Source: Tritrichomonas musculus (lineage: Eukaryota; Parabasalia; Tritrichomonadida; Tritrichomonadidae). From it: 64,000 nt of DNA. Each line of letters begins with the position of its first letter. Position 1 is the stretch's first letter. The stretch covers positions 40,563-104,562 of the forward strand of contig JAPFFF010000090.1 of assembly GCA_039105265.1 (NCBI GenBank), given 5' to 3'. The notes beneath the pieces were generated by a model. That model made no database searches. It worked only from the letters and a program-made list of their open reading frames with translations, and was not told the DNA's origin. The translations under genes were made by a program, and so were the position numbers. Positions 1 to 12,971 of the stretch are shown piece after piece.

Positions 1-131
1 ATAACTGAGATTAAGCTTTAATTTTTACTGATTTTACTTAATTTCGAAATCGTTTTTAATTATCTTACAAAAGTGTTTGAGATTTGTGTTTTATTTAACT
101 CTGTTCATTTGTGAGAAACGTTTGAATAAGA
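1..131. repeat. Reference monomer, type A (HindIII-bearing)
   Basis: This unit is used here to number positions; its start at ATAACTGAG is arbitrary. Type A reads GAGATTAAGCTTTAA at 7-21 and carries AAGCTT (HindIII) at 13-18. It has three CpG sites (45-46, 51-52, 119-120). In the first 100 monomers about 60 are type A. Position 5 is C here; it is T whenever the preceding monomer ends in AGGA. Confidence 0.97.
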
Positions 132-262
132 ATAATTGAGATTAAGCTTTAATTTTTATTGATTTTACTTAATTTCGAAATCGTTTATAATTATCTTACA
201 AAAGTGTTTGAGATGTGTATTTTATTTAACTCTGTTCACTTGTGAGAAACGTTTGAATAAGA
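132..262. repeat. Private variant monomer
   Basis: This type A monomer carries T84G and G88A (GATGTGTA where nearly all others read GATTTGTG; bases 215 and 219). I saw this pair nowhere else in the window. It is a private variant that has not been spread by amplification. Confidence 0.9.
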
Positions 263-393
263 ATAATTGAGATTAAGCTTTAATTTTTACTGATTTTACT
301 TAATTTCGAAATCGTTTTTAATTATCTTACAAAAGTGTTTGAGATTTATGTTTTATTTAACTCTGTTCACTTGTGAGAAACGTTTGAATAAGA

Positions 394-524
394 ATAATTG
401 ATATTGCGATTTAATCTTTATTGATTTTACTTAATTTCGAAATCGTTTTTAATTATCTTACAAAAGTGTTTGAGATTTGTGTTTTATTTAACTCTGTTCA
501 CTTGTGAGAAACGTTTGAATAGGA
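394..524. repeat. Reference monomer, type B (no HindIII site)
   Basis: Type B differs from type A at 9, 13, 14 and 16, reading GATATTGCGATTTAA at 7-21. It lacks the HindIII site and gains a fourth CpG at 14-15. Its commonest form also has C at 23 and T at 28 (ATCTTTATT), as here; other B monomers keep ATTTTTACT or ATTTTTATT. About 40 of the first 100 monomers are type B. It is the same length as type A, so A and B stay in register. Confidence 0.97.
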
Positions 525-3500
525 ATAATTGAGATTAAGCTTTAATTTTTACTGATTTTACTTAATTTCGAAATCGTTTATAATTATCTTACAAAAGTGT
601 TTGAGATTTATGTTTTATTTAACTCTGTTCACTTGTGAGAAACGTTTGAATAAGAATAATTGATATTGCGATTTAATCTTTATTGATTTTACTTAATTTC
701 GAAATCGTTTATAATTATCTTACAAAAGTGTTTGAGATTTGTGTTTTATTTAACTCTGTTCACTTGTGAGAAACGTTTGAATAGGAATAATTGAGATTAA
801 GCTTTAATTTTTACTGATTTTACTTAATTTCGAAATCGTTTATAATTATCTTACAAAAGTGTTTGAGATTTGTGTTTTATTTAACTCTGTTCACTTGTGA
901 GAAACGTTTGAATAAGAATAATTGATATTGCGATTTAATTTTTACTGATTTTACTTAATTTCGAAATCGTTTATAATTATCTTACAAAAGTGTTTGAGAT
1001 TTGTGTTTTATTTAACTCTGTTCACTTGTGAGAAACGTTTGAATAAGAATAATTGATATTGCGATTTAATCTTTATTGATTTTACTTAATTTCGAAATCG
1101 TTTATAATTATCTTACAAAAGTGTTTGAGATTTGTGTTTTATTTAACTCTGTTCACTTGTGAGAAACGTTTGAATAAGAATAATTGATATTGCGATTTAA
1201 TTTTTACTGATTTTACTTAATTTCGAAATCGTTTTTAATTATCTTACAAAAGTGTTTGAGATTTGTGTTTTATTTAACTCTGTTCACTTGTGAGAAACGT
1301 TTGAATAAGAATAACTGAGATTAAGCTTTAATTTTTACTGATTTTACTTAATTTCGAAATCGTTTTTAATTATCTTACAAAAGTGTTTGAGATTTGTGTT
1401 TTATTTAACTCTGTTCACTTGTGAGAAACGTTTGAATAAGAATAATTGATATTGCGATTTAATTTTTATTGATTTTACTTAATTTCGAAATCGTTTTTAA
1501 TTATCTTACAAAAGTGTTTGAGATTTGTGTTTTATTTAACTCTGTTCATTTGTGAGAAATGTTAGAATAAGAATAACTGAGATTAAGCTTTAATTTTTAC
1601 TGATTTTACTTAATTTCGAAATCGTTTTTAATTATCTTACAAAAGTGTTTGAGATTTGTGTTTTATTTAACTCTGTTCACTTGTGAGAAACGTTTGAATA
1701 AGAATAACTGAGATTAAGCTTTAATTTTTACTGATTTTACTTAATTTCGAAATCGTTTTTAATTATCTTACAAAAGTGTTTGAGATTTGTGTTTTATTTA
1801 ACTCTGTTCACTTGTGAGAAACGTTTGAATAAGAATAATTGAGATTAAGCTTTAATTTTTACTGATTTTACTTAATTTCGAAATCGTTTATAATTATCTT
1901 ACAAAAGTGTTTGAGATTTGTGTTTTATTTAACTCTGTTCACTTGTGAGAAACGTTTGAATAAGAATAATTGATATTGCGATTTAATTTTTACTGATTTT
2001 ACTTAATTTCGAAATCGTTTTTAATTATCTTACAAAAGTGTTTGAGATTTGTGTTTTATTTAACTCTGTTCACTTGTGAGAAACGTTTGAATAAGAATAA
2101 TTGATATTGCGATTTAATTTTTATTGATTTTACTTAATTTCGAAATCGTTTTTAATTATCTTACAAAAGTGTTTGAGATTTGTGTTTTATTTAACTCTGT
2201 TCACTTGTGAGAAACGTTTGAATAAGAATAATTGATATTGCGATTTAATCTTTATTGATTTTACTTAATTTCGAAATCGTTTTTAATTATCTTACAAAAG
2301 TGTTTGAGATTTGTGTTTTATTTAACTCTGTTCACTTGTGAGAAACGTTTGAATAAGAATAACTGAGATTAAGCTTTAATTTTTACTGATTTTACTTAAT
2401 TTCGAAATCGTTTTTAATTATCTTACAAAAGTGTTTGAGATTTGTGTTTTATTTAACTCTGTTCATTTGTGAGAAACGTTTGAATAAGAATAACTGAGAT
2501 TAAGCTTTAATTTTTATTGATTTTACTTAATTTCGAAATCGTTTATAATTATCTTACAAAAGTGTTTGAGATTTGTGTTTTATTTAACTCTGTTCACTTG
2601 TGAGAAACGTTTGAATAAGAATAATTGAGATTAAGCTTTAATTTTTACTGATTTTACTTAATTTCGAAATCGTTTATAATTATCTTACAAAAGTGTTTGA
2701 GATTTATGTTTTATTTAACTCTGTTCACTTGTGAGAAACGTTTGAATAAGAATAATTGATATTGCGATTTAATCTTTATTGATTTTACTTAATTTCGAAA
2801 TCGTTTTTAATTATCTTACAAAAGTGTTTGAGATTTGTGTTTTATTTAACTCTGTTCACTTGTGAGAAACGTTTGAATAAGAATAATTGAGATTAAGCTT
2901 TAATTTTTACTGATTTTACTTAATTTCGAAATCGTTTATAATTATCTTACAAAAGTGTTTGAGATTTATGTTTTATTTAACTCTGTTCACTTGTGAGAAA
3001 CGTTTGAATAAGAATAATTGATATTGCGATTTAATCTTTATTGATTTTACTTAATTTCGAAATCGTTTATAATTATCTTACAAAAGTGTTTGAGATTTGT
3101 GTTTTATTTAACTCTGTTCACTTGTGAGAAACGTTTGAATAGGAATAATTGAGATTAAGCTTTAATTTTTACTGATTTTACTTAATTTCGAAATCGTTTA
3201 TAATTATCTTACAAAAGTGTTTGAGATTTGTGTTTTATTTAACTCTGTTCACTTGTGAGAAACGTTTGAATAGGAATAATTGATATTGCGATTTAATTTT
3301 TACTGATTTTACTTAATTTCGAAATCGTTTTTAATTATCTTACAAAAGTGTTTGAGATTTGTGTTTTATTTAACTCTGTTCACTTGTGAGAAACGTTTGA
3401 ATAAGAATAATTGATATTGCGATTTAATTTTTATTGATTTTACTTAATTTCGAAATCGTTTTTAATTATCTTACAAAAGTGTTTGAGATTTGTGTTTTAT

Positions 3501-4585
3501 TTAACTCTGTTCACTTGTGAGAAACGTTTGAATAAGAATAATTGATATTGCGATTTAATCTTTATTGATTTTACTTAATTTCGAAATCGTTTTTAATTAT
3601 CTTACAAAAGTGTTTGAGATTTGTGTTTTATTTAACTCTGTTCATTTGTGAGAAATGTTAGAATAAGAATAACTGAGATTAAGCTTTAATTTTTACTGAT
3701 TTTACTTAATTTCGAAATCGTTTTTAATTATCTTACAAAAGTGTTTGAGATTTGTGTTTTATTTAACTCTGTTCATTTGTGAGAAACGTTTGAATAAGAA
3801 TAACTGAGATTAAGCTTTAATTTTTACTGATTTTACTTAATTTCGAAATCGTTTATAATTATCTTACAAAAGTGTTTGAGATTTGTGTTTTATTTAACTC
3901 TGTTCACTTGTGAGAAACGTTTGAATAAGAATAATTGATATTGCGATTTAATCTTTATTGATTTTACTTAATTTCGAAATCGTTTTTAATTATCTTACAA
4001 AAGTGTTTGAGATTTGTGTTTTATTTAACTCTGTTCACTTGTGAGAAACGTTTGAATAAGAATAACTGAGATTAAGCTTTAATTTTTACTGATTTTACTT
4101 AATTTCGAAATCGTTTTTAATTATCTTACAAAAGTGTTTGAGATTTGTGTTTTATTTAACTCTGTTCATTTGTGAGAAACGTTTGAATAAGAATAACTGA
4201 GATTAAGCTTTAATTTTTATTGATTTTACTTAATTTCGAAATCGTTTTTAATTATCTTACAAAAGTGTTTGAGATTTGTGTTTTATTTAACTCTGTTCAC
4301 TTGTGAGAAACGTTTGAATAGGAATAATTGAGATTAAGCTTTAATTTTTACTGATTTTACTTAATTTCGAAATCGTTTTCAATTATCTTACAAAAGTGTT
4401 TGAGATTTGTGTTTTATTTAACTCTGTTCACTTGTGAGAAACGTTTGAATAAGAATAACTGAGATTAAGCTTTAATTTTTACTGATTTTACTTAATTTCG
4501 AAATCGTTTTTAATTATCTTACAAAAGTGTTTGAGATTTGTGTTTTATTTAACTCTGTTCATTTGTGAGAAACGTTTGAATAAGA

Positions 4586-4716
4586 ATAACTGAGATTAAG
4601 CTTTAATTTTTATTGATTTTACTTAATTTCGAAATCGTTTATAATTATCTTACAAAAGTGTTTGAGATTTGTGTTTTATTTAACTCTGTTCATTTGTGAG
4701 AAATGTTAGATTAAGA
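4586..4716. repeat. Variant Q monomer (marker of block starts)
   Basis: Q ends carry C119T, T123A and A126T (AAATGTTAGATTAAG). Copies start at 4,586, 11,103, 17,295, 26,203, 31,648, 33,744, 34,923, 35,971, 42,128, 46,975, 53,658 and 58,916. The first four are on a type A ATTTTTATT background and open the A blocks; the later ones are on type B. The same end on two backgrounds shows that front and rear halves of the unit recombine. Confidence 0.92.
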
Positions 4717-5109
4717 ATAATTGAGATTAAGCTTTAATTTTTACTGATTTTACTTAATTTCGAAATCGTTTTTAATTATCTTACAAAAGTGTTTGAGATT
4801 TGTGTTTTATTTAACTCTGTTCACTTGTGAGAAACGTTTGAATAGGAATAATTGAGATTAAGCTTTAATTTTTACTGATTTTACTTAATTTCGAAATCGT
4901 TTTTAATTATCTTACAAAAGTGTTTGAGATTTGTGTTTTATTTAACTCTGTTCATTTGTGAGAAATGTTAGAATAAGAATAACTGAGATTAAGCTTTAAT
5001 TTTTACTGATTTTACTTAATTTCGAAATCGTTTATAATTATCTTACAAAAGTGTTTGAGATTTGTGTTTTATTTAACTCTGTTCATTTGTGAGAAACGTT
5101 TGAATAAGA

Positions 5110-5240
5110 ATAACTGAGATTAAGCTTTAATTTTTACTGATTTTACTTAATTTCGAAATCTTTTTCATTTATCTTACAAAAGTGTTTGAGATTTGTGTTT
5201 TATTTAACTCTGTTCACTTGTGAGAAACGTTTGAATAAGA
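5110..5240. repeat. Variant Z monomer (copy 1)
   Basis: Z is defined by G52T, T57C and A59T, giving AATCTTTTTCATTTATC in place of the usual AATCGTTTTTAATTATC. It loses the CpG at 51-52 and keeps the palindrome at 41-50. Only four copies occur (5,110, 11,627, 17,819, 26,727), each as the fifth monomer after a Q monomer. The spacings are 6,517, 6,192 and 8,908 bp, which define the A blocks. It is a good single-copy-per-block marker. Confidence 0.95.
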
Positions 5241-5371
5241 ATAATTGATATTGCGATTTAATCTTTATTGATTTTACTTAATTTCGAAATCGTTTTTAAT
5301 TATCTTACAAAAGTGTTTGAGATTTGTGTTTTATTTAACTCTGTTCACTTGTGTGAAATGTTAGATTAAGA
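5241..5371. repeat. Variant X monomer (first of eight)
   Basis: X has A114T, C119T, T123A and A126T, reading GTGTGAAATGTTAGATTA near its end. It is therefore a Q end plus A114T. It destroys the AAACGTTT palindrome. Copies start at 5,241, 11,758, 18,474, 21,094, 27,382, 34,399, 34,530 and 36,757. Each is followed by a monomer with C5. The 34,399 and 34,530 copies are adjacent, the second one on a type A background. Confidence 0.93.
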
Positions 5372-6943
5372 ATAACTGAGATTAAGCTTTAATTTTTACT
5401 GATTTTACTTAATTTCGAAATCGTTTTTAATTATCTTACAAAAGTGTTTGAGATTTGTGTTTTATTTAACTCTGTTCACTTGTGAGAAACGTTTGAATAG
5501 GAATAATTGAGATTAAGCTTTAATTTTTACTGATTTTACTTAATTTCGAAATCGTTTATAATTATCTTACAAAAGTGTTTGAGATTTGTGTTTTATTTAA
5601 CTCTGTTCACTTGTGAGAAACGTTTGAATAGGAATAATTGAGATTAAGCTTTAATTTTTACTGATTTTACTTAATTTCGAAATCGTTTATAATTATCTTA
5701 CAAAAGTGTTTGAGATTTGTGTTTTATTTAACTCTGTTCACTTGTGAGAAACGTTTGAATAGGAATAATTGAGATTAAGCTTTAATTTTTACTGATTTTA
5801 CTTAATTTCGAAATCGTTTATAATTATCTTACAAAAGTGTTTGAGATTTATGTTTTATTTAACTCTGTTCACTTGTGAGAAACGTTTGAATAAGAATAAT
5901 TGATATTGCGATTTAATCTTTATTGATTTTACTTAATTTCGAAATCGTTTATAATTATCTTACAAAAGTGTTTGAGATTTGTGTTTTATTTAACTCTGTT
6001 CACTTGTGAGAAACGTTTGAATAGGAATAATTGAGATTAAGCTTTAATTTTTACTGATTTTACTTAATTTCGAAATCGTTTTTAATTATCTTACAAAAGT
6101 GTTTGAGATTTGTGTTTTATTTAACTCTGTTCACTTGTGAGAAACGTTTGAATAGGAATAATTGAGATTAAGCTTTAATTTTTACTGATTTTACTTAATT
6201 TCGAAATCGTTTATAATTATCTTACAAAAGTGTTTGAGATTTGTGTTTTATTTAACTCTGTTCACTTGTGAGAAACGTTTGAATAGGAATAATTGATATT
6301 GCGATTTAATTTTTACTGATTTTACTTAATTTCGAAATCGTTTTTAATTATCTTACAAAAGTGTTTGAGATTTGTGTTTTATTTAACTCTGTTCACTTGT
6401 GAGAAACGTTTGAATAAGAATAATTGATATTGCGATTTAATCTTTATTGATTTTACTTAATTTCGAAATCGTTTTTAATTATCTTACAAAAGTGTTTGAG
6501 ATTTGTGTTTTATTTAACTCTGTTCACTTGTGAGAAACGTTTGAATAAGAATAATTGATATTGCGATTTAATCTTTATTGATTTTACTTAATTTCGAAAT
6601 CGTTTTTAATTATCTTACAAAAGTGTTTGAGATTTGTGTTTTATTTAACTCTGTTCACTTGTGAGAAACGTTTGAATAGGAATAATTGATATTGCGATTT
6701 AATTTTTACTGATTTTACTTAATTTCGAAATCGTTTTTAATTATCTTACAAAAGTGTTTGAGATTTGTGTTTTATTTAACTCTGTTCACTTGTGAGAAAC
6801 GTTTGAATAGGAATAATTGATATTGCGATTTAATTTTTACTGATTTTACTTAATTTCGAAATCGTTTTTAATTATCTTACAAAAGTGTTTGAGATTTGTG
6901 TTTTATTTAACTCTGTTCACTTGTGAGAAACGTTTGAATAAGA

Positions 6944-7336
6944 ATAATTGATATTGCGATTTAATCTTTATTGATTTTACTTAATTTCGAAATCGTTTTT
7001 AATTATCTTACAAAAGTGTTTGAGATTTGTGTTTTATTTAACTCTGTTCATTTGTGAGAAATGTTAGAATAAGAATAACTGAGATTAAGCTTTAATTTTT
7101 ACTGATTTTACTTAATTTCGAAATCGTTTTTAATTATCTTACAAAAGTGTTTGAGATTTGTGTTTTATTTAACTCTGTTCATTTGTGAGAAACGTTTGAA
7201 TAAGAATAACTGAGATTAAGCTTTAATTTTTACTGATTTTACTTAATTTCGAAATCGTTTATAATTATCTTACAAAAGTGTTTGAGATTTGTGTTTTATT
7301 TAACTCTGTTCACTTGTGAGAAACGTTTGAATAAGA
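6944..7336. repeat. R trimer, 393 bp (representative, tandem pair with 7,337-7,729)
   Basis: The trimer is a B monomer with an R end (C119T and T123A), then C5 type A with T56, T108 and an F end, then C5 type A with A56. It occurs dozens of times in this order and is the smallest higher-order unit. Tandem trimers start at 6,944 and 7,337; 13,103 and 13,496; 22,404, 22,797 and 23,190; 24,107-type single copies; 39,639-type sets at 39,639, 40,032 and 40,425; and 44,879 and 45,272. An R monomer is followed by C5 type A every time except at 58,636, where T5 follows. Confidence 0.88.
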
Positions 7337-9170
7337 ATAATTGATATTGCGATTTAATCTTTATTGATTTTACTTAATTTCGAAATCGTTTTTAATTATC
7401 TTACAAAAGTGTTTGAGATTTGTGTTTTATTTAACTCTGTTCATTTGTGAGAAATGTTAGAATAAGAATAACTGAGATTAAGCTTTAATTTTTACTGATT
7501 TTACTTAATTTCGAAATCGTTTTTAATTATCTTACAAAAGTGTTTGAGATTTGTGTTTTATTTAACTCTGTTCATTTGTGAGAAACGTTTGAATAAGAAT
7601 AACTGAGATTAAGCTTTAATTTTTACTGATTTTACTTAATTTCGAAATCGTTTATAATTATCTTACAAAAGTGTTTGAGATTTGTGTTTTATTTAACTCT
7701 GTTCACTTGTGAGAAACGTTTGAATAAGAATAATTGATATTGCGATTTAATCTTTATTGATTTTACTTAATTTCGAAATCGTTTATAATTATCTTACAAA
7801 AGTGTTTGAGATTTGTGTTTTATTTAACTCTGTTCACTTGTGAGAAACGTTTGAATAGGAATAATTGAGATTAAGCTTTAATTTTTACTGATTTTACTTA
7901 ATTTCGAAATCGTTTATAATTATCTTACAAAAGTGTTTGAGATTTGTGTTTTATTTAACTCTGTTCATTTGTGAGAAACGTTTGAATAAGAATAACTGAG
8001 ATTAAGCTTTAATTTTTACTGATTTTACTTAATTTCGAAATCGTTTATAATTATCTTACAAAAGTGTTTGAGATTTGTGTTTTATTTAACTCTGTTCATT
8101 TGTGAGAAATGTTAGAATAAGAATAACTGAGATTAAGCTTTAATTTTTACTGATTTTACTTAATTTCGAAATCGTTTTTAATTATCTTACAAAAGTGTTT
8201 GAGATTTGTGTTTTATTTAACTCTGTTCATTTGTGAGAAACGTTTGAATAAGAATAACTGAGATTAAGCTTTAATTTTTACTGATTTTACTTAATTTCGA
8301 AATCGTTTATAATTATCTTACAAAAGTGTTTGAGATTTGTGTTTTATTTAACTCTGTTCACTTGTGAGAAACGTTTGAATAAGAATAATTGATATTGCGA
8401 TTTAATCTTTATTGATTTTACTTAATTTCGAAATCGTTTTTAATTATCTTACAAAAGTGTTTGAGATTTGTGTTTTATTTAACTCTGTTCACTTGTGAGA
8501 AACGTTTGAATAGGAATAATTGAGATTAAGCTTTAATTTTTACTGATTTTACTTAATTTCGAAATCGTTTATAATTATCTTACAAAAGTGTTTGAGATTT
8601 ATGTTTTATTTAACTCTGTTCACTTGTGAGAAACGTTTGAATAAGAATAATTGATATTGCGATTTAATTTTTACTGATTTTACTTAATTTCGAAATCGTT
8701 TTTAATTATCTTACAAAAGTGTTTGAGATTTGTGTTTTATTTAACTCTGTTCACTTGTGAGAAACGTTTGAATAAGAATAATTGATATTGCGATTTAATC
8801 TTTATTGATTTTACTTAATTTCGAAATCGTTTTTAATTATCTTACAAAAGTGTTTGAGATTTGTGTTTTATTTAACTCTGTTCACTTGTGAGAAACGTTT
8901 GAATAAGAATAATTGATATTGCGATTTAATCTTTATTGATTTTACTTAATTTCGAAATCGTTTTTAATTATCTTACAAAAGTGTTTGAGATTTGTGTTTT
9001 ATTTAACTCTGTTCATTTGTGAGAAATGTTAGAATAAGAATAACTGAGATTAAGCTTTAATTTTTACTGATTTTACTTAATTTCGAAATCGTTTTTAATT
9101 ATCTTACAAAAGTGTTTGAGATTTGTGTTTTATTTAACTCTGTTCATTTGTGAGAAACGTTTGAATAAGA

Positions 9171-9301
9171 ATAACTGAGATTAAGCTTTAATTTTTACTG
9201 ATTTTAATTAATTTCGAAATCGTTTATAATTATCTTACAAAAGTGTTTGAGATTTGTGTTTTATTTAACTCTGTTCACTTGTGAGAAACGTTTGAATAGG
9301 A
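9171..9301. repeat. Variant N monomer (PacI site; first of fourteen)
   Basis: C37A turns ACTTAATT into AATTAATT and creates TTAATTAA (PacI) at 34-41. I found copies starting at 9,171, 15,330, 24,369, 30,731, 31,779, 33,220, 34,792, 35,054, 35,709, 41,866, 46,713, 53,396, 58,243 and 62,586. Most are the third unit of an R trimer. The dense group at 30.7-35.8 kb marks the reshuffled middle segment. Confidence 0.93.
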
Positions 9302-10349
9302 ATAATTGATATTGCGATTTAATTTTTACTGATTTTACTTAATTTCGAAATCGTTTTTAATTATCTTACAAAAGTGTTTGAGATTTATGTTTTATTTAAC
9401 TCTGTTCACTTGTGAGAAACGTTTGAATAAGAATAATTGATATTGCGATTTAATCTTTATTGATTTTACTTAATTTCGAAATCGTTTTTAATTATCTTAC
9501 AAAAGTGTTTGAGATTTGTGTTTTATTTAACTCTGTTCACTTGTGAGAAACGTTTGAATAAGAATAATTGATATTGCGATTTAATCTTTATTGATTTTAC
9601 TTAATTTCGAAATCGTTTTTAATTATCTTACAAAAGTGTTTGAGATTTGTGTTTTATTTAACTCTGTTCACTTGTGAGAAACGTTTGAATAGGAATAATT
9701 GAGATTAAGCTTTAATTTTTACTGATTTTACTTAATTTCGAAATCGTTTATAATTATCTTACAAAAGTGTTTGAGATTTATGTTTTATTTAACTCTGTTC
9801 ACTTGTGAGAAACGTTTGAATAAGAATAATTGATATTGCGATTTAATCTTTATTGATTTTACTTAATTTCGAAATCGTTTATAATTATCTTACAAAAGTG
9901 TTTGAGATTTGTGTTTTATTTAACTCTGTTCACTTGTGAGAAACGTTTGAATAGGAATAATTGAGATTAAGCTTTAATTTTTACTGATTTTACTTAATTT
10001 CGAAATCGTTTATAATTATCTTACAAAAGTGTTTGAGATTTGTGTTTTATTTAACTCTGTTCACTTGTGAGAAACGTTTGAATAGGAATAATTGATATTG
10101 CGATTTAATTTTTACTGATTTTACTTAATTTCGAAATCGTTTTTAATTATCTTACAAAAGTGTTTGAGATTTGTGTTTTATTTAACTCTGTTCACTTGTG
10201 AGAAACGTTTGAATAAGAATAATTGATATTGCGATTTAATCTTTATTGATTTTACTTAATTTCGAAATCGTTTTTAATTATCTTACAAAAGTGTTTGAGA
10301 TTTGTGTTTTATTTAACTCTGTTCACTTGTGAGAAACGTTTGAATAAGA

Positions 10350-10449
10350 ATAATTGATATTGCGATTTAATCTTTATTTATCTTACAAAAGTGTTTGAGA
10401 TTTGTGTTTTATTTAACTCTGTTCATTTGTGAGAAATGTTAGAATAAGA
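10350..10449. repeat. Deleted monomer, 31 bp missing
   Basis: A type B, R-end monomer of 100 bp. Positions 30-60 are missing; the join lies at 10,378/10,379. The counterpart at 16,509 is full length, so the deletion happened after the block was duplicated. It removes the 41-50 palindrome, making this one of very few monomers without it. It lies at the end of the A1-A2 match. Confidence 0.93.
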
Positions 10450-10711
10450 ATAACTGAGATTAAGCTTTAATTTTTACTGATTTTACTTAATTTCGAAATC
10501 GTTTTTAATTATCTTACAAAAGTGTTTGAGATTTGTGTTTTATTTAACTCTGTTCACTTGTGAGAAACGTTTGAATAAGAATAACTGAGATTAAGCTTTA
10601 ATTTTTACTGATTTTACTTAATTTCGAAATCGTTTATAATTATCTTACAAAAGTGTTTGAGATTTGTGTTTTATTTAACTCTGTTCACTTGTGAGAAACG
10701 TTTGAATAAGA

Positions 10712-10840
10712 ATAATTGATATTGCTTTAATCTTTATTGATTTTACTTAATTTCGAAATCGTTTTTAATTATCTTACAAAAGTGTTTGAGATTTGTGTTT
10801 TATTTAACTCTGTTCACTTGTGAGAAACGTTTGAATAAGA
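10712..10840. repeat. B-to-A hybrid monomer, 2 bp short
   Basis: It reads GATATTGCTTTAATC: type B up to the GC dinucleotide at 13-14 and type A from the GC at 15-16. The GC is at bases 10,724-10,725. The result is 129 bp. It is the reciprocal of the A-to-B hybrids at 52,084 and 57,719. Confidence 0.88.
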
Positions 10841-11626
10841 ATAACTGAGATTAAGCTTTAATTTTTACTGATTTTACTTAATTTCGAAATCGTTTTTAAT
10901 TATCTTACAAAAGTGTTTGAGATTTGTGTTTTATTTAACTCTGTTCATTTGTGAGAAACGTTTGAATAAGAATAACTGAGATTAAGCTTTAATTTTTATT
11001 GATTTTACTTAATTTCGAAATCGTTTATAATTATCTTACAAAAGTGTTTGAGATTTGTGTTTTATTTAACTCTGTTCATTTGTGAGAAACGTTTGAATAA
11101 GAATAACTGAGATTAAGCTTTAATTTTTATTGATTTTACTTAATTTCGAAATCGTTTATAATTATCTTACAAAAGTGTTTGAGATTTGTGTTTTATTTAA
11201 CTCTGTTCATTTGTGAGAAATGTTAGATTAAGAATAATTGAGATTAAGCTTTAATTTTTACTGATTTTACTTAATTTCGAAATCGTTTTTAATTATCTTA
11301 CAAAAGTGTTTGAGATTTGTGTTTTATTTAACTCTGTTCACTTGTGAGAAACGTTTGAATAGGAATAATTGAGATTAAGCTTTAATTTTTACTGATTTTA
11401 CTTAATTTCGAAATCGTTTTTAATTATCTTACAAAAGTGTTTGAGATTTGTGTTTTATTTAACTCTGTTCATTTGTGAGAAATGTTAGAATAAGAATAAC
11501 TGAGATTAAGCTTTAATTTTTACTGATTTTACTTAATTTCGAAATCGTTTATAATTATCTTACAAAAGTGTTTGAGATTTGTGTTTTATTTAACTCTGTT
11601 CATTTGTGAGAAACGTTTGAATAAGA

Positions 11627-11757
11627 ATAACTGAGATTAAGCTTTAATTTTTACTGATTTTACTTAATTTCGAAATCTTTTTCATTTATCTTACAAAAGT
11701 GTTTGAGATTTGTGTTTTATTTAACTCTGTTCACTTGTGAGAAACGTTTGAATAAGA
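11627..11757. repeat. Variant Z monomer (copy 2)
   Basis: It has the same three substitutions at 52, 57 and 59. Position 108 is C, as in the copy at 5,110, and an X monomer follows directly. Confidence 0.95.
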
Positions 11758-12805
11758 ATAATTGATATTGCGATTTAATCTTTATTGATTTTACTTAATT
11801 TCGAAATCGTTTTTAATTATCTTACAAAAGTGTTTGAGATTTGTGTTTTATTTAACTCTGTTCACTTGTGTGAAATGTTAGATTAAGAATAACTGAGATT
11901 AAGCTTTAATTTTTACTGATTTTACTTAATTTCGAAATCGTTTTTAATTATCTTACAAAAGTGTTTGAGATTTGTGTTTTATTTAACTCTGTTCACTTGT
12001 GAGAAACGTTTGAATAGGAATAATTGAGATTAAGCTTTAATTTTTACTGATTTTACTTAATTTCGAAATCGTTTATAATTATCTTACAAAAGTGTTTGAG
12101 ATTTGTGTTTTATTTAACTCTGTTCACTTGTGAGAAACGTTTGAATAGGAATAATTGAGATTAAGCTTTAATTTTTACTGATTTTACTTAATTTCGAAAT
12201 CGTTTATAATTATCTTACAAAAGTGTTTGAGATTTGTGTTTTATTTAACTCTGTTCACTTGTGAGAAACGTTTGAATAGGAATAATTGAGATTAAGCTTT
12301 AATTTTTACTGATTTTACTTAATTTCGAAATCGTTTATAATTATCTTACAAAAGTGTTTGAGATTTATGTTTTATTTAACTCTGTTCACTTGTGAGAAAC
12401 GTTTGAATAAGAATAATTGATATTGCGATTTAATCTTTATTGATTTTACTTAATTTCGAAATCGTTTATAATTATCTTACAAAAGTGTTTGAGATTTGTG
12501 TTTTATTTAACTCTGTTCACTTGTGAGAAACGTTTGAATAGGAATAATTGAGATTAAGCTTTAATTTTTACTGATTTTACTTAATTTCGAAATCGTTTTT
12601 AATTATCTTACAAAAGTGTTTGAGATTTGTGTTTTATTTAACTCTGTTCACTTGTGAGAAACGTTTGAATAGGAATAATTGAGATTAAGCTTTAATTTTT
12701 ACTGATTTTACTTAATTTCGAAATCGTTTATAATTATCTTACAAAAGTGTTTGAGATTTGTGTTTTATTTAACTCTGTTCACTTGTGAGAAACGTTTGAA
12801 TAGGA

Positions 12806-12971
12806 ATAATTGAGATTAAGCTTTAATTTTTACTGATTTTACTTAATTTCGAAATCGTTTTTAATTATCTTACAAACTTAATTTCGAAATCGTTTTTAAT
12901 TATCTTACAAAAGTGTTTGAGATTTGTGTTTTATTTAACTCTGTTCACTTGTGAGAAACGTTTGAATAGGA
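12806..12971. repeat. Monomer with 35-bp out-of-register duplication
   Basis: The unit runs normally to position 71, then jumps back to position 37, so that 37-71 is present twice (second copy 12,877-12,911). The total length is 166 bp. Only one shared base (A) marks the join. It lies exactly between the end of the offset-50 match (12,805) and the start of the next match (13,103), where three monomers present in A1 are absent. It is a likely scar of the exchange that shortened A2. Confidence 0.93.

Larger units (their letters stand above)
1..4585. repeat. Left segment, 35 monomers, irregular order
   Basis: These monomers do not follow the order of the large blocks further right. They include combinations rare elsewhere: type A with C5 and an F end following one another at 1,573 and 1,704, several B monomers with ATTTTTATT, and only two R ends (1,442 and 3,538). 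A weak 10-monomer spacing is visible: the order at 1,966-2,620 (B1, B2, B3, then two C5 type A) recurs at 3,276-3,930 with small changes. The monomer at 4,324 has T57C (base 4,380), one of the three changes that define variant Z. Confidence 0.75.
4586..11102. repeat. Large higher-order block A1 (50 monomers)
   Basis: The block is bounded by the Q-type monomer at 4,586 and the next equivalent Q at 11,103: 6,517 bp, that is 50 units less 33 bp lost in two internal deletions (10,350 and 10,712). It opens with a five-monomer cassette (Q end, type A, type A with R end, C5 type A, Z), followed by an X monomer, a run of type A with AGGA ends, a B run, and then repeated R trimers. The first 13 monomers (4,586-6,288) match 11,103-12,805 at every diagnostic position. 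Monomers at 6,944-10,349 match 13,103-16,508 with one difference (position 56 at 8,516 versus 14,675). Confidence 0.85.

Noticed and set aside
1-1. True left boundary of the array at base 1
   Set aside because: Base 1 coincides with my chosen phase, but there is no flanking unique DNA; it is only the window edge.
45-61. CENP-B box-like motif at TTCGAAATCG
   Set aside because: It shares TTCG only; the required downstream A and CGGG are absent in every monomer type.
1573-1600. Telomere-like repeat from TTAG in R, Q and X ends
   Set aside because: TTAG appears singly within a 131-bp unit, not as a short tandem repeat.
12877-12911. Small foreign insertion
   Set aside because: The extra 35 bp is an exact copy of positions 37-71 of the same monomer, so it is an internal duplication.
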